Shown here: positions 23,814 through 35,586 of the stretch, in pieces
Layout of the letters: every line of letters begins with the position of its first letter
Numbering within the stretch: position 1 is the stretch's first letter
Source: Datura wrightii
Lineage: Eukaryota > Streptophyta > Magnoliopsida > Solanales > Solanaceae
Direction: 5' to 3'
Assembly (NCBI GenBank): GCA_035772735.1
Contig: JASDFA010000019.1
Location: 66,812,001 to 66,876,000 of the forward strand
Length of the DNA stretch: 64,000 nt
Position numbers and translations under genes: made by a program
The notes under the pieces: model-generated
Seen by the model: the letters and a program-made list of their open reading frames with translations, nothing else
Database searches by the model: none
Told to the model about the DNA's origin: nothing

Positions 23814-24159
23814 GGGTCTCGATCTCTTGCTCGATCTCATCTTTAGTCCATCTGAGCTTATTCTATCAGCTCATTGGTGAGTCCTCATGTTCCGAGGGCT
23901 GTTTGATAGACTTTTATGTCATCTTGAGATTCAGTATTATTCGGGTTAGTTGGGGATGTTGTCCCATCAACCCATCATATGTAGTAGAGGCTTTCATACT
24001 AGTATGTAGTACTCAGCTTTTGTGTACGTACAGTATTTTTTAATGTTATGCTATGGTTACGTTTCTGCTATGTTTTTTGCTTACTGTCCCACTTGCCATG
24101 GGTCTCTCGGGGTCGCTTGTCCCGTGTCTATCATCCGGGCCTCCGTTCAGGTTGTGACA

Positions 24160-24602
24160 TCCTAAAGCACACCTCTCGTTCTTTGATACTCAACCTTTAC
24201 TTGCTAATAGTTTGGACACTTAGTTACAAACTCCACAATGTCCTTCTTCATGCCATTCCACCAATAGACTTCCCGTAAGTCACGGTACATCTTGGTGGCA
24301 CCTGGATGGATAGAATACCTGGATCCATGAGCCTCATTCAACATCTAACTCCTCAAATCACCAACATTTGGAATACTTAAGCGACCCTGGTATCGAAGTT
24401 CACCATCTCCCCCTTTGGAGAAGACCTCTACCTTTTGATTTTGAACGGCTTCCTTTATCCTTACCAAAATTGGGTCCTCGGCTTGTCTAGCTTTTACATC
24501 AGTCACCAAAGATGATTCTGATCCATTCTGAATGATAACACCGCCATTGGTCAAGTTAACCAACCGAACTCCCAACCTTGCGAGTCGATGCACATCCTTC
24601 AC
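24160..24602 (-). pseudogene. pol: Integrase N-terminus of C1, truncated
   Basis: The linker between RNase H and integrase reads QAEDPILVRIKEAV and the YQGRLSIPN segment, followed by the zinc-binding region ending in KCPNY with the second Cys lost, then VKVEYQRTRG. It ends at the C2 junction. A stop falls after the zinc-binding region. No catalytic core is present in the window. Confidence 0.8.
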
Positions 24603-24617
24603 TAGCTCCTTCTTCCC

Positions 24618-25090
24618 CTAATCCACATGGGACACACTCTCTATAGAGAGTCTACTAAGTGTGTCTGCTACCACATTTTCCTTGCACAGATGGTAAAGTA
24701 CACTCATATAATAATCCTTGAGTATCTCCAACAACCTCGTTTGCCGAAGATTGAAATCCTTCTGGGTAGACACATATTTTAAACTCTTATGATCCATAAA
24801 CACATCCACGTGGACCCCCGTACAAATAATGTAGCAATATATTCAAGGAAAACACCACCGCTGCCAATTAAAGATCGTGGTCAGGAAATTATTCTCATGA
24901 GCTTTTAGCTGTCTGGAGGCATATGCTATAACTTTTCCGTGCTGCATCAATACACACCCAAGTACAATCCTTGAAGCATCACAATACTCCATGAACCCAA
25001 CGATACCCTCTGGTAGAGTTAACACCGGTGCTGAAGTGAGTCGAGTCTTCAACTCCTAAAAGCTCATATCGCAAGCCGCCAACCATTGGA
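24618..25090 (-). pseudogene. pol: RNase H of C1, frameshifted
   Basis: Shows MEYCDAS (first Asp), GKVIAYASRQLKAHE, then a frameshift near 24845, then FMDHKSLKYVSTQKD and ENVVADTLSRL. The Asp residues of the first and third motifs are kept. Confidence 0.85.
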
Positions 25091-25935
25091 ATTTCACCTT
25101 CTTTTGGGTCAATTTTGTCAAGGTTACTGCAATATATCAGAACCTTCAACAATTCTCCGATAGTAGCTCGCTAAACCCAAAAAGATCTTGATATCTGAAG
25201 GGTTCACCGGTCTAGACCAATTTTTCACCACTTCTATTTTCTGAGAGTCCACCTAAATGCCATCACTTGATACCACATGGCCCAAAAATTCCATTGAGTT
25301 CAACCAAAACTCGCACTTGCTAAATTTGGCATATAATTGGCGATCCTTGAGAGTCTGCAGTACCACTCTCAAATGAGCTGCATGCTTCTTCTCGCTCCGA
25401 GAGCATATCAGGATGTCATCAATAAACACAATTAGGAACGTATCCAGGTATGGCTTGGACACCTTGTTCATCAAGTCCATAAAAGTTGAAAGAGCATGCA
25501 TTAGTGCAAAATACATAACTACAAACTCATAATGACCATACCGCGTCCTGAAGGTTGTCTTCGGGATGTCCGAAGTCTGAGCTAATGTTACCCGAATCTG
25601 AGATCTATCTTCGAAAAACACTTGGCACCCTGAAGATGGTAAAAGAAATCATCAATCCTGAGTAGAGAATATTTGTTCTTGACGGTGACCTTGTTGAATT
25701 TCCAATAATCAACACACATAGGAAGTGAACCATCTTTCTTTCAGATAAAGAGAACTAGTGCACCCCATAGGGAGTTGCTCGGTCTGATTAAACCGTCATT
25801 CAAAAGATCCTTCAACTACTCCTTTAACTATTTTAACTCGGTTGGAGCAATTTTGTAGGGAGGAACAAATATAGGTTGTATGTCGGGAAGAAGGTCAATA
25901 CCAAAATCGATTTCCCTCTATCAATGATCAAGGTG
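25091..25935 (-). pseudogene. pol: Reverse transcriptase of C1, broken
   Basis: Reads REIDFGIDLLPD, the KKDGS segment, VTVKNKYSLLRIDD, then IPKTTFRTRYGHYEF and the catalytic FIDDILICSRSE, then AKFSKCEFWLNSMEFLGHVV. Several stops and at least one frameshift near 25621 interrupt it. REIDF is reached directly from the end of Gag, because the protease has been deleted. Confidence 0.85.
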
Positions 25936-27162
25936 GAAAACTCGTAACATACCAGTGACTACATCCGGGGAGACCTCCTGCTCCTGGAAGGATGCTACGG
26001 CATAGAATCTATTTTGGCGCTAACCGCCACCTGTGCTATTAGATGCCCCCTACTTTGCTAAGGATGTGGGTGGGGCTACTGAACTGGAAGTTGGGCCTGG
26101 GCCCCTATCATGGCCCTGTATCCCTACTGGGTAATCTCTGAGTATGTGTCCGGGCTGCCCACACCCGAAGCAAACACCTGTACCTGCTAAGCACTGGTCG
26201 GTGTGGCCCCGACCATATCTACGGTAAGTTGGGATGCTTGAATATACGGGTCTGCTGCTTTAATCCCTAGAGCCTAATGCTCTCACCCTCTGATCCTGCC
26301 TAGGCCTAGATGGCACACTCAATGCTGAAGATGCTGGGGCTGAAGATCTCTGGTGGGTCTGCAGTCGTTGCCCACCACCCAACCTCGGCTGAGAGAATCT
26401 ATGACTATTAGTCCTGGCCCTCCTGGCCTCCGTCTCCCTCATATGCACCGCATCCATCTGCTGGGCTTACAAGACTATCCAAAGGAAATCCATATCCTAG
26501 TGGAGTATAGTGGTCCTACAATCCTTATCCATATATCCCGCCACATAATGAACAAACCTACTTACCCGCGCCCTCTGATTAGCCACGAACTCCGGTGCGT
26601 ACTTCAATAGGCGAGTGAACTCAAGGGCATACTCCTGAAACGCCATCCTCCCTTGCTTAAGATTCATGAACTCGGCTGCCTTCAGCTCCCTCATCTCACA
26701 AGGGAAGATCTGATCTAGGAATGTAACATGGAACTCCTCTCAAGTGACAGGGCCAACTCCGGCAGCCCTACTCTCTTTCCATTATCGAAACCAGATATGT
26801 GCGACCCCTTTAAGTTGGTATGAGGCCAACTCAGAACACTCAACTCCATTCACCCCCTTGACTTGGGTGATCTTCACAATCTCATCAATGAACTCATTGG
26901 GTCCTCATCTACTTTTGACCCGAGGAACTCGAGTTGACACCGCATTGCCATTTTGCAGGACATGTGCAACTGCCTGCTGATTGACCTGAGTGATCAAGGC
27001 TTGCGCGAGCATCTAAATAGCTACCCTAAATTCATCATGGGCAACCGACTCCTGTGCATGTTGCTCCCGTTCTGGTAGGGCTTGCTGATGGCCGTCTCCG
27101 TTGCCATTCTCATGGCCGTTCCCATTTCCATTCCTCCTACCATTTACTATGCAGGGAGTCAT
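25936..27162 (-). pseudogene. gag: Gag of C1 with zinc knuckle, broken
   Basis: Begins at MTPCIVNGRRNGNG (27162) and is rich in Asn/Gly at its start. The core reads LKGVAHIWFR and EFMNLKQGRMAFQEYALEF. A knuckle CFGCGQPGHILRDYP has its last Cys changed to Tyr. It ends with VVTGMLRVFHLDH, the text that normally opens the protease, and then jumps to RT. Many stops are present. Confidence 0.82.
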
Positions 27163-27355
27163 GATGTTTCAATCGAAAATAGCACAAATTAGAAGGATAG
27201 GAAACATTTCATTGCACGACATAGATCATGAAAGAGGGGAACATTTCCTAAATGTCTCGTAGTCTCTTTGTCATAAGTGTTGCACTCTTCACACCAATGA
27301 AAAAGACTCTACTTAATACTTCTTTTAGACACCCTATGACACTTCAAACCTATTT

Positions 27356-27368
27356 CTCTGATACTAGG
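27356..27368 (-). other. Primer-binding site of C1 (initiator tRNA-Met, mutated)
   Basis: Minus-strand CCTAGTATCAGAG, one G-to-A change from the usual CTTGGTATCAGAG core, just inside the LTR. Confidence 0.8.
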
Positions 27369-27370
27369 TT

Positions 27371-29651
27371 TTTCACGACCCAAACAGAAGCCTGGATCAC
27401 GACACGGGACAAGGAGCCTCGAGAGAACCCAAGTCGACCCATGGCATAAGCGTTCATCTATCTTAATCAATAAAACAGAAGAATTAACATGACAATCATA
27501 GCAGAAGTCTGAAATAACATAACATTAGAATTACACGAATCTGAAGCTGAATACATTCTATTGTCTGAAAAGCCTCTAAGTATGATGAGTTGATGGGACA
27601 AACCCCAACTAACTCGCTAAAACTGAAAACTGAAAATACATAAAGAAGTCTTATAGAACATGGTCCTTAAGAGATGAGGACTCACCAACAGTCGTAGGAT
27701 GCTTACTCTGAAAGGCTACTGATAGGGTTGAGTCTGAGTGTCGGGGCCTGTATCATGAAATGATACAACATAGAGAATGTGGTCAGTACGTGGAGCGTAC
27801 TGAGTATGCAAGGTAAGTAAAACCACTTAAATTAGTAAAATCATTTAAAACATGCATATTGTAAAACATAAATAAAACAAGAATCTGAGAGTAAGTCTTG
27901 CATGCTATCTTTCCCAAAACATGATCTTAACATAACATAACATCATATTTAAATCGATTGACCCAAAGCTGAGATCTGATAAACATCAGTAAAATTGAAC
28001 ATTGGGTCAAACCTGCTTTCGAACATTTACACTTATATAGTAATCATTAATGATAAACATGCATAACTGAAATCATGAGGAACAATGGGAGACTCGTCTT
28101 TTAACCGACATATCACGATAGAGCTTACGTGGTCCCATCTATCACACTCAAGTGGGTAGAGTCGTCCAAGGCCTTGTCAATACTAAGGTTGAAACCACGA
28201 TATCAATATCAAGCTCGTGGCCCAATCAGAGCAGGGGATAGCTCACATAGGATGTCCCAATATAATTTAATCATACCTACATTGGCGCATAGTTCTGAGG
28301 CATAGGATTGACTGACTCATAGCCTACTCGGTGCTAGACACTACTCTAAAAAACATGCATATGCTCTACATCATTTTTCAATGAAGCTGACTATTGTCTA
28401 TAACAAAGCTAAATAATCATGAATGCATAAATCTGAATCATACATGAGGAGACTTAGCTCAAACCATACCACAAGCTGAACATAACTGGGAGTCTTCGCT
28501 CCAAAATCATGTGGTAAGCTAAATTCATAAAATCATAATCATAATTGAACATATGGGCATTTCCAGGTACTTTATCAAGCTTGAAAATTAACTCGATTCA
28601 CTTTGAAAACATGAACATAACATGGGTAGATTGGAAATATGCCTTTCTTATCAAAATCCATCATACATGAACATACTTCTTAAATCTCATCTTCTCATAA
28701 GCTTTCATAAATGGGCATCATAATTTGAAAAACTAGAAAACATGATTATTAATTGAAAACATGATAAAACTTTCCCATGAATCATACTTCATCAATTAAA
28801 ATGTATTTAGATCATACCAATGACATAGATTTAGGAATTTCATGCATCGGGTTAAAACCCTATAGAATTAACTAATAGATTTCCATGAATTAGAGAGGAA
28901 TTGGGTAAGGGTGTGAATGAGTTCACCCATTCATAACCCTACATACCTGATTATAGTAGATTCTCACACTTCTCTGATTGCCCAAGGAGGAATAGATGAG
29001 AACCTTGAAGGATTTACCTTGATCACCTCTCTAGACTATTACTCTGGCATGCATGAGTAAGAATGGCCTAAAATGAACTTAACACTCTTTAAACTCATTA
29101 TTCATAACTTAAAATGATGTAGTTTAGGCCTTAGGATCATAGGAATTACAGAAAAACCCTTACTAAATTTGCAGCAAATAACTGACTGCCAGTCCCTATG
29201 AGGGACTGGACGACTTGTCTAAGCCGTCCACGACTCGTGGAATCATCCGTTATGTACACTGCCTGAAGCTCATTTGGGGCTTGTCACGAGAGACATCATG
29301 AATTGTTATAGGTAACTACGACTCGTGGTCACCACCTGTCACATACACTACCCTATACTTCAAATAAATTTCCTTCTGCTAACCATGACCCATACCACGA
29401 ATCATGGTGGTTGACCATGACTTATGGGGTCCTTTCGTAGGGTACAATGCCATATTTCTTCACCTTCCTCAATCCTTTGCCCATGGCTGACTCAATGAGT
29501 CGTGGGGACTTACCACGACTCGTGGTCAGGTCCGTGGGGATCTCAAATCTAAAAAATCAAACCCAAGCTTGGAACCTTACCACGAGTCACCTCACGACTC
29601 GTGGTCTTTCCCATGGGTCATAGAATGACTCATTCTATGACCTGGTGTATA
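27371..29651 (-). repeat. 5' LTR of C1
   Basis: About 2.28 kb. The left edge is set by the primer site. The right edge is estimated where pol of D begins and where a mutated TG (TA in element sense) is seen. The first part in element sense carries many CCACGACTCGTGG palindromes (29228-29240, 29512-29526) and a perfect 13-base-arm inverted repeat at 29616-29642. Confidence 0.75.
27749..27767 (-). promoter_or_regulatory. Conserved LTR hairpin in C1
   Basis: Reverse complement of the hairpin at 23795. On the plus strand it reads TGTATCATGAAATGATACA. Confidence 0.7.
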
Positions 29652-30675
29652 ATTTTCAATTTTCTTTATTTCAACTCTTGCGTTTGGTCTTTTCGGGCTT
29701 CTGGGGTATAAAACCCCAACTCTTCAGTCCATCCCAATGGTTAGTGAGTTCCAGATGTGTTCCCAAATTAGCTTCCTGGTATTCCCTAGACCATGAGATC
29801 GATTTCTCTATTGATTTGTTACTAGGTACCCAGCCTATGTCCATCACTCCGTATTGAATGGCTCTCGCTGAATTGAAAGAGCTGAAAGAATAGTTGAAAG
29901 ACTTTTTAGATAAGGGTTTTATCAGACCTAGTACTTCCCTGTTCTGTTTGTGAGAAAGAAAGATGGCTCCTATGAATGTGTATAGATTATCCACAGTTGA
30001 ATGAAGTTACTATTATGAATAAATACCCTCTTCCAAGGATAGATGATTTGTTTGATCAGCTGTAAGGGGCTAAATATTTCTCCAAGATTAACTTAAGGTT
30101 CGGGTGCCATCAAGTGTGAGTTTGGGAGAATGATATCCCGAAGACAGCTTTTAGGACCAGGTATAGTCATTTTGAATTCCTAGTTATATCCTTCGGGTAG
30201 AAAAATGCCCTAATAGTATTCATGGATCTGATGAACAGTATTCATGGATCTGATGAACAGTATTCAGGACATACTTAGATATATTTGTGATAGTGTTCAT
30301 TAATCATATTCTATTATATTCCCGCTTAGAGGATGAACATAGAAATCACCTGCGAACAGTTACTTCAGATCCTTAAAGACCACTAATTATATGCAAAGTT
30401 CTCGAATTGCTTGTTTTGGTTGGATTTCGTAGCCTTCTTGGGCCATATTGTATCAAATGCAGACACCCAGGTTGAGTCACAATTTAGGCAGTTAAGACAT
30501 GGCCTAGACCTACAACTCCAATGGAGGTTTGTAGCTTCCTAGGGTTAGTTTAGTATTATAGAAGGTTCATGGAAGGATTTTCAACCCTATCAATGCCATT
30601 AACCATATTGACTCAGAGAGCAGCCAAATTTCACTAAATCGAGGCTTGTGAGTAGAGCTTTCAGGAGCTGAAAAA
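29652..30675 (+). pseudogene. pol: Reverse transcriptase of D, heavily decayed
   Basis: Recognisable from the protease-RT linker (LQSIPMVSEF) through HEIDFSIDLLLGTQP, YPLPRIDDLFDQL, IPKTAFRTRY and AKFSNCLFWLDF. The catalytic motif usually FIDDIL reads FINHIL, so both Asp are gone. A 22-base unit is tandemly duplicated at 30217-30260. Multiple stops. Confidence 0.85.
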
Positions 30676-31260
30676 TAGATTGACATCTGCACTAGACATT
30701 GGGTTAGGGTGTGTTCTGATACGACATGGTAAGGTGATTGCTTATTCTTTGAGGCAACTAAGGAAACATGAAAAGAACTATCCTACCCATGATTTAGAAT
30801 TAGCTACAGTGGTTCATGCCTTAAAAAATATGGAGGCATTATTTGTATGGCGTGCATGTGGAAATTTTTACCGATCAGAAAAGCCTCCAGTACATCTTCA
30901 TGCAGAAAGAGTTGAATATGCGGTAGCGTCATTGGTTAGATTGTTGAAAGACTACAACGTAAACATCTTGTACCATCCAAGGAAGGCTAATATTGTAGCT
31001 GATGCCCTTAGTGTAGATCCATGGGCAGTTTAGCATATTTAAGGCCAGAACAGTGGGAAATGGCTCGAGAGTTACATAGGTTAGCCAGTTTAGCAGTCCA
31101 GGTAGTAGATTCAGAAGATAATGGGGCTGTGATTCAACATATAGCAGTATCATCCTTGGTTGTAGAGGTAAAGGAGCGGCAGTATGAGGACATTAATCTA
31201 GTACAACTTAGATACAAGGTTCAGTAGGGTGAATTATCGGCCTTCGAGTTAACTAAAGAT
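30676..31260 (+). pseudogene. pol: RNase H of D with active-site deletion
   Basis: Text runs from LTSAL directly to DIGLGCVLIRHGKVIAY, so about 20 residues including the YCDAS motif are missing. DLELATVVHAL and ANIVADALS remain. The FTDHKS motif is altered to FYRSEKP. Confidence 0.82.
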
Positions 31261-32043
31261 GGGGTCTTGAGATTCAGGGGTCGAATCTGTGTTTTAGATG
31301 TAGCAGGGATCCACCAAAAGATCATGGAAGAGGTACATTCTTCTCGTTACTCTCTTCATCCAGGTTCGACAAAAATGTATCATGATATAAAGAAAATATA
31401 CTGGTGGCCTGGAATAAAGAAAGGTGTAGCCACATTTGTACCACAGTGTCCTATTTGCCAGTAGGTAAAAGATGAACATCAAAAACTTGACGGATGGACT
31501 CAGGAGATAGTTGTACTTATATGAAAATGGGAGGCAGTTAATATGGACTTTGTGAAAGGATTACCCTACACCAGATGCAGATTTGACTATATTTGGGTTA
31601 TTGTTGATAGGTTAACAAAACAGCCCACTGCTTGCCATTCCGGACTACATTTTTAGTCGAAGACTATGCTGAGTTGTATATCAAGGAGATAGTATGACTA
31701 CATGGTGTTCCACCATCCATTATTTCTTATAGAGGGGCACAATTCACAGCTAGATTTTGGCGGTCATTTTAGAAAGATTTAGGAATGAAGGTTAATTCGA
31801 GTACATCTTTCCATTCCCAAATGGACGGTCAAGAAGAGCACACTATTCAAACACTCGAGGATATGCTCCGGGCGTGTGTGCTATACTTTTGAGGGAGTTG
31901 GGACGAGCATCTACCCCTTATCAAGTTTTCATACAATAACAGTTATCATTCTGCTATTCAAATGTCTCCTTTATGAAGCTTTATATATGCGGAAATATAG
32001 GTCCCCTATAGGATGGTTCGTAGTAGGGGAGGCAGGGTTGATC
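31261..32043 (+). pseudogene. pol: Integrase of D, first part
   Basis: Zinc-binding region SRYSLHPGSTKMYHDI with CPIC at 31267-31464. The core has MDFVKGLP (Asp) and IISYRGAQFT with the second Asp changed to Tyr; the DGQEEH region follows. Stops fall where Gln, Arg or Trp codons are usual. The frame breaks at the solo LTR insertion at 32043 and resumes at 34502. Confidence 0.85.
32039..32043. repeat. Target-site duplication of the solo LTR (left copy)
   Basis: TGATC here and TGGTC at 34502-34506. Joining the flanks restores the integrase reading GLIRSNMIHQ in frame. Confidence 0.75.
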
Positions 32044-34501
32044 TATAACACCCCGAAACATTCCTAGACCAAATAAAAACGTTGCATGAAAAACCATAGG
32101 AAAACTAAATATATTTTTCTATCTCAGACGACCCCCACATCGGATTGTTGGTGGAACCAATGAACGATTTTAAGTGGTCGTGGATAGTAGTAGCCTTCCT
32201 TCGAGGGGAAACAATGAGACATAAGATGACTTGTTGTTCCTAACAAAGAGTCATCCAGTTGTCCATTTAATCCCATGTTTAGAGGATTACCGGAACTTTC
32301 CCTAAGGCAACGAGAGGGAACAACGGCCCGTTGGTGTTACCAATGAGCTGTTGTTACCACCCATCGTCCTCGTGCCAGTTTTCTTACCAGTTCCTATGAA
32401 GGGTATCAACAGCCCGTTTTTGCTTCCAACGGACCATTGTACCTAACCATGGCACTCCTCCAGTAAACCTTGTTTATGAACCCATAAACCACGACTAGAT
32501 TCAACGGGCCATCGTTCCTACGAATGACCCATTTAGAGGTCCCTTGTTTAATGTCGGGCACTTTTCAGTTCTTTCTTCCAAGGGTATTTTAGTATTTTCC
32601 CAGATTTTTTATTCCCAAACCTTGTCTTTTTGGGGTCTTGGGAGGGAGTAAAAAGGGATAGAACGACAATTCCCCTTCCTCCTTCACTCATCCTTTGAAA
32701 AACTAGAGCGTAGAAACAGTGAAGAGTTCAGAGTACAAGCTAGGGCAAACATTCATCTTCTCTGTCTTTCTTCAATATTTTTATCAGATTCTATTCTACA
32801 AGTATGTCGGAATTCATCAAGGAGATTGTTCTCCCCTTGCGTCCCCCAGAAACCCTCTCTTGGTTAACTTTCAGTCCTAGCCTTGAACTACAAAATTTAA
32901 GATATTGTTGTTGTTCTTGGATTAATTCATGTAGAATCTGGTCTTACGTTAATTGTAGCTATCTTTTCCACCAGCTGTTAATATAAATGATGCTTGTGCC
33001 ACAAACTTTAGAAATTCATTCCTAACTGTTGAAATGTCAGAAATTAGACACCTACTTAGGCTTGAATTTTTGAGAATTAATTACATCTTTCAAAGTTAGG
33101 GGCTTTTATAATGCTTGTATGTGTTAACAACTCAGTTACTTGTATGATATTCAAATTCAGTCAGAAAGTCTATATACTTTGTATTTTCTTGGAATTTTCA
33201 GCTCCGTTGCAGCCACATTATTAGAATATTTCATTGTTAGTCAGAAATGTCAGTTGATCAGTTTGACAATGGTTTCTTCTCGAGGTATTAGTGGATCCTC
33301 TCAGTTCTCAGACTCAGACTCAAATTATAGTTATTTGGTCCATAAGGCGGTCATGACATTCTAGTTATAGCTCGACCAGCCAGACCCTAGTTCAGTTATT
33401 AGTTGTTCTTAAAACGGTTACGACACTTCTAGATAAGCAGCTATAACCAATCGTAGAACTCAGTTTCCAAATATGGTCCTATAAGACACTCAGGGAACTC
33501 TCTAATAGTATCCCTAGGTCCTTCTAGTCTTGGTCCCCAGTATCGATCTATCCTCTTGCGAGTAGTAGTAGTAATAGGACTACCCAGTAGGAGTAGGACC
33601 TAGCACCGAAAGGGCCAGGGTTCCAGTGCACCCAGGTTCCAGAACTACATTGCCGATGTAGGTTATATATTTACTTGGCCTCATGGCCCTTTTGACATTG
33701 ACTCTCGCAGTCCATGCCTTTATACCCTGGCAAGGTATATTTTGTCCTACCGGTGGGGTGTGTACGTCGGACTCCACGTCTAGTCCGCGTGGTTATATGC
33801 CGGTTATAGCCTCTCCCACTAGTCAGTACAGTTTTCTCTTAGATTTTTCAGTCCAAATTTGTTCAGTGTAGTATTACACTCGTTATTTTAGACTTAAGAC
33901 ATGTTTATGACCATTAGCCAGGGTCACTTTTGACCATATCAATTTATTATCAGTTGTATCAGTATTAAGCATTTCAGTTGGTCATTTCATGTCGTATCAC
34001 TTCAGTTACTAGTTTTGTCATATTATTCATGTTTCTCTCACTTACTCAGTATATTGAAAATACTGACCCATACTTTTATGCTGTATCATTTCATGATACA
34101 GCTGCAGGTTCTAAGACCCAACTCAAATATTCACCGCAGTTTCAGAGCCTCTACCTTAGTAGCCGAAGTGTGAGTCCTCATCATTCTAGGGCCTTGTTTA
34201 TTTTCTTTAGTTGAGTTATGATTTTCTATAAACTTAGAGTTAGGTGGGGACTTGTCCCAGCAACTCCTCAGTAGATGGCTTTCAGACTAGACTTGTTTTC
34301 AGAGATGTATTTCAGAAAATGTCACTTTCTTCATTACTTTTAGTTTTTACATTTTCTTAAACTAGTTAACGCTATTAATTAGATGTTTCGATGTGCATTT
34401 TTACTCAAAATGCTAGTGTATGATAGTCCAGGGGTTGTCTTGGGGTCAGTTGTGGCTTAAAGTACTATGTTGTGACCAGGGTGTAGGCCTGACATGTGAC
34501 A
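32044..34501 (+). mobile_element. Solo LTR, Tekay-type, same family as element E
   Basis: 2458 bp starting TATAACACCCCG (TG mutated to TA) and ending GTGACA, with no interior. It interrupts D integrase. The segment 33600-33790 matches the reverse complement of 45300-45510 in the LTR of E. It contains CG-rich palindromes near 32130-32540 and the conserved hairpin at 34082. A solo LTR forms by recombination between two LTRs of a full element. Confidence 0.85.
34082..34100 (+). promoter_or_regulatory. Conserved LTR hairpin in the solo LTR
   Basis: TGTATCATTTCATGATACA, identical to the copy at 23795. Here two flanking bases (GC...GC) extend the stem. Confidence 0.7.
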
Positions 34502-35050
34502 TGGTCAGATCTAATATGATCCATCAATCAGAAGAAAACGTGAAACTTATTAGAGAACGCTTGCTAACAGCCCAGAGTCGTCAAAAGGCCTATTCCACTG
34601 TCCAGCGTAGAGACTAGGAATTTAGTGTAGATGATTGGGTGTTTCTTATGGTTTCTCCTAAGAAGGGTGTGATGAGATTTGGAAAGAAGGGTAAGCTTAG
34701 CCTTAGGTCCATTGGTCCGTGTCGAATCCTCCGAAAGATAGGCCGAGTGGCATATGAATTAAAACTGCCTGCAGCGCTAGAATCTGTCCATCCAGTCTTC
34801 TATGTATTAATGTTACAGAAATATGTAAGAGACCCGCCTCTGGTTGTGCTAGTCGAGGACGGTCAAGTCACTGAAGAGTTGTCCTACAAAGAGACTCCAA
34901 TTTCCATACTAGATCGGCAAATTTGTAGATTGCGAACTAAAGATGTATCCTCCGTTAAAGTCTTGTGGAGGAACAGAAATGTAAAAGAGATGACTTGGCA
35001 AGCCCGAGGATGACATGAGGTCTAAATATCCTCACTTATTCCAGACCTGA
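34502..35050 (+). pseudogene. pol: Integrase C-terminus and chromodomain of D
   Basis: Continues D integrase after the solo LTR: MIHQSEENVKLIRERLLTAQ, the GPY/F-like segment RSIGPCRILRKIG, then ILDRQICRLRTKDVSSVKVL with WRNR and TWQA. This is the chromodomain-like tail of Tekay elements. A one-base frameshift near 35005 precedes the usual YPHLFQT ending with TGA at 35048-35050. Confidence 0.88.
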
Positions 35051-35302
35051 TTCGGATTATGTAGTATAGGGTGAGATTGTTGTTCAGATGTTACTCTATT
35101 GCTTATATTACTAGTACTGTCCAGTTGTTCATTTTTGTGTTGTGGAGTAATTGTTTATGGCGTCCTGTAAGGTGGCTATGTCGGACTTTCCTGTGTTTCA
35201 AGTTTTCGGATAGTCCATATTATAGAGGAGACTCTGCCGAAATTTTTCTAGCAACAGTTAAAAGAGTTGAGTCTAAAAACTACATTGGAGGATGAATGTT
35301 CC

Positions 35303-35316
35303 TAAGTGGGGGATGA
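35303..35316 (+). other. Polypurine tract of D
   Basis: TAAGTGGGGGATGA directly before the LTR start TGTTATACCC. It is preceded by GGAGGATGAATGTTCC, which matches the same position in A. Confidence 0.88.
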
Positions 35317-35575
35317 TGTTATACCCTGTAAATTTCCATAGTACGACCATCGTTTGCACATGCATATTGAGAATTTTTGCATATAACACCCCCGGGAGAA
35401 GGATCAGGAGATGAATAAATGAGCACGTCATCGAAAAGATGTGATGCCATGATCGGGATGCTGGACGCGCTAGGCACCGCATTGCGCAGCTTGCCCCTGC
35501 ACATAGGCTGGCGCATCGCTGCCTGGGTGCTGCACGATAGGGGGCCCACCGCATACCCCCTGCTAGTGGCCTCAC

Positions 35576-35586
35576 TATATATATTT
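35576..35586 (+). promoter_or_regulatory. TATA box in LTR of D
   Basis: TATATATATTT, 260 bases into the LTR, after a GC-rich segment (35450-35570). Confidence 0.6.

Larger units (their letters stand above)
21721..24159 (+). repeat. C2: Tekay-type LTR in opposite orientation to C1
   Basis: Plus-strand LTR ending in GTTGTGACA at 24159. It is related to the minus-strand LTR 27371-29651; both share the segment around 23730-23820 (27720-27840 in reverse). Its left edge is the H insertion, probably a few tens of bases inside the LTR. Its right edge falls exactly on an LTR terminus and abuts the integrase of C1, as expected for an insertion. It may be a solo LTR or the 3' LTR of a longer element; the left flank is outside the window. 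Confidence 0.75.
24160..29651 (-). mobile_element. C1: Tekay/Del-like element, protease deleted, 3' end missing
   Basis: Reading on the minus strand: LTR 27371-29651, mutated tRNA-Met primer site, gag, RT, RNase H and the first part of integrase. The protease is absent. The integrase stops at 24160, where C2 is inserted; the rest should lie left of the window beyond H. C1 itself sits in the pol of element D. Confidence 0.82.
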
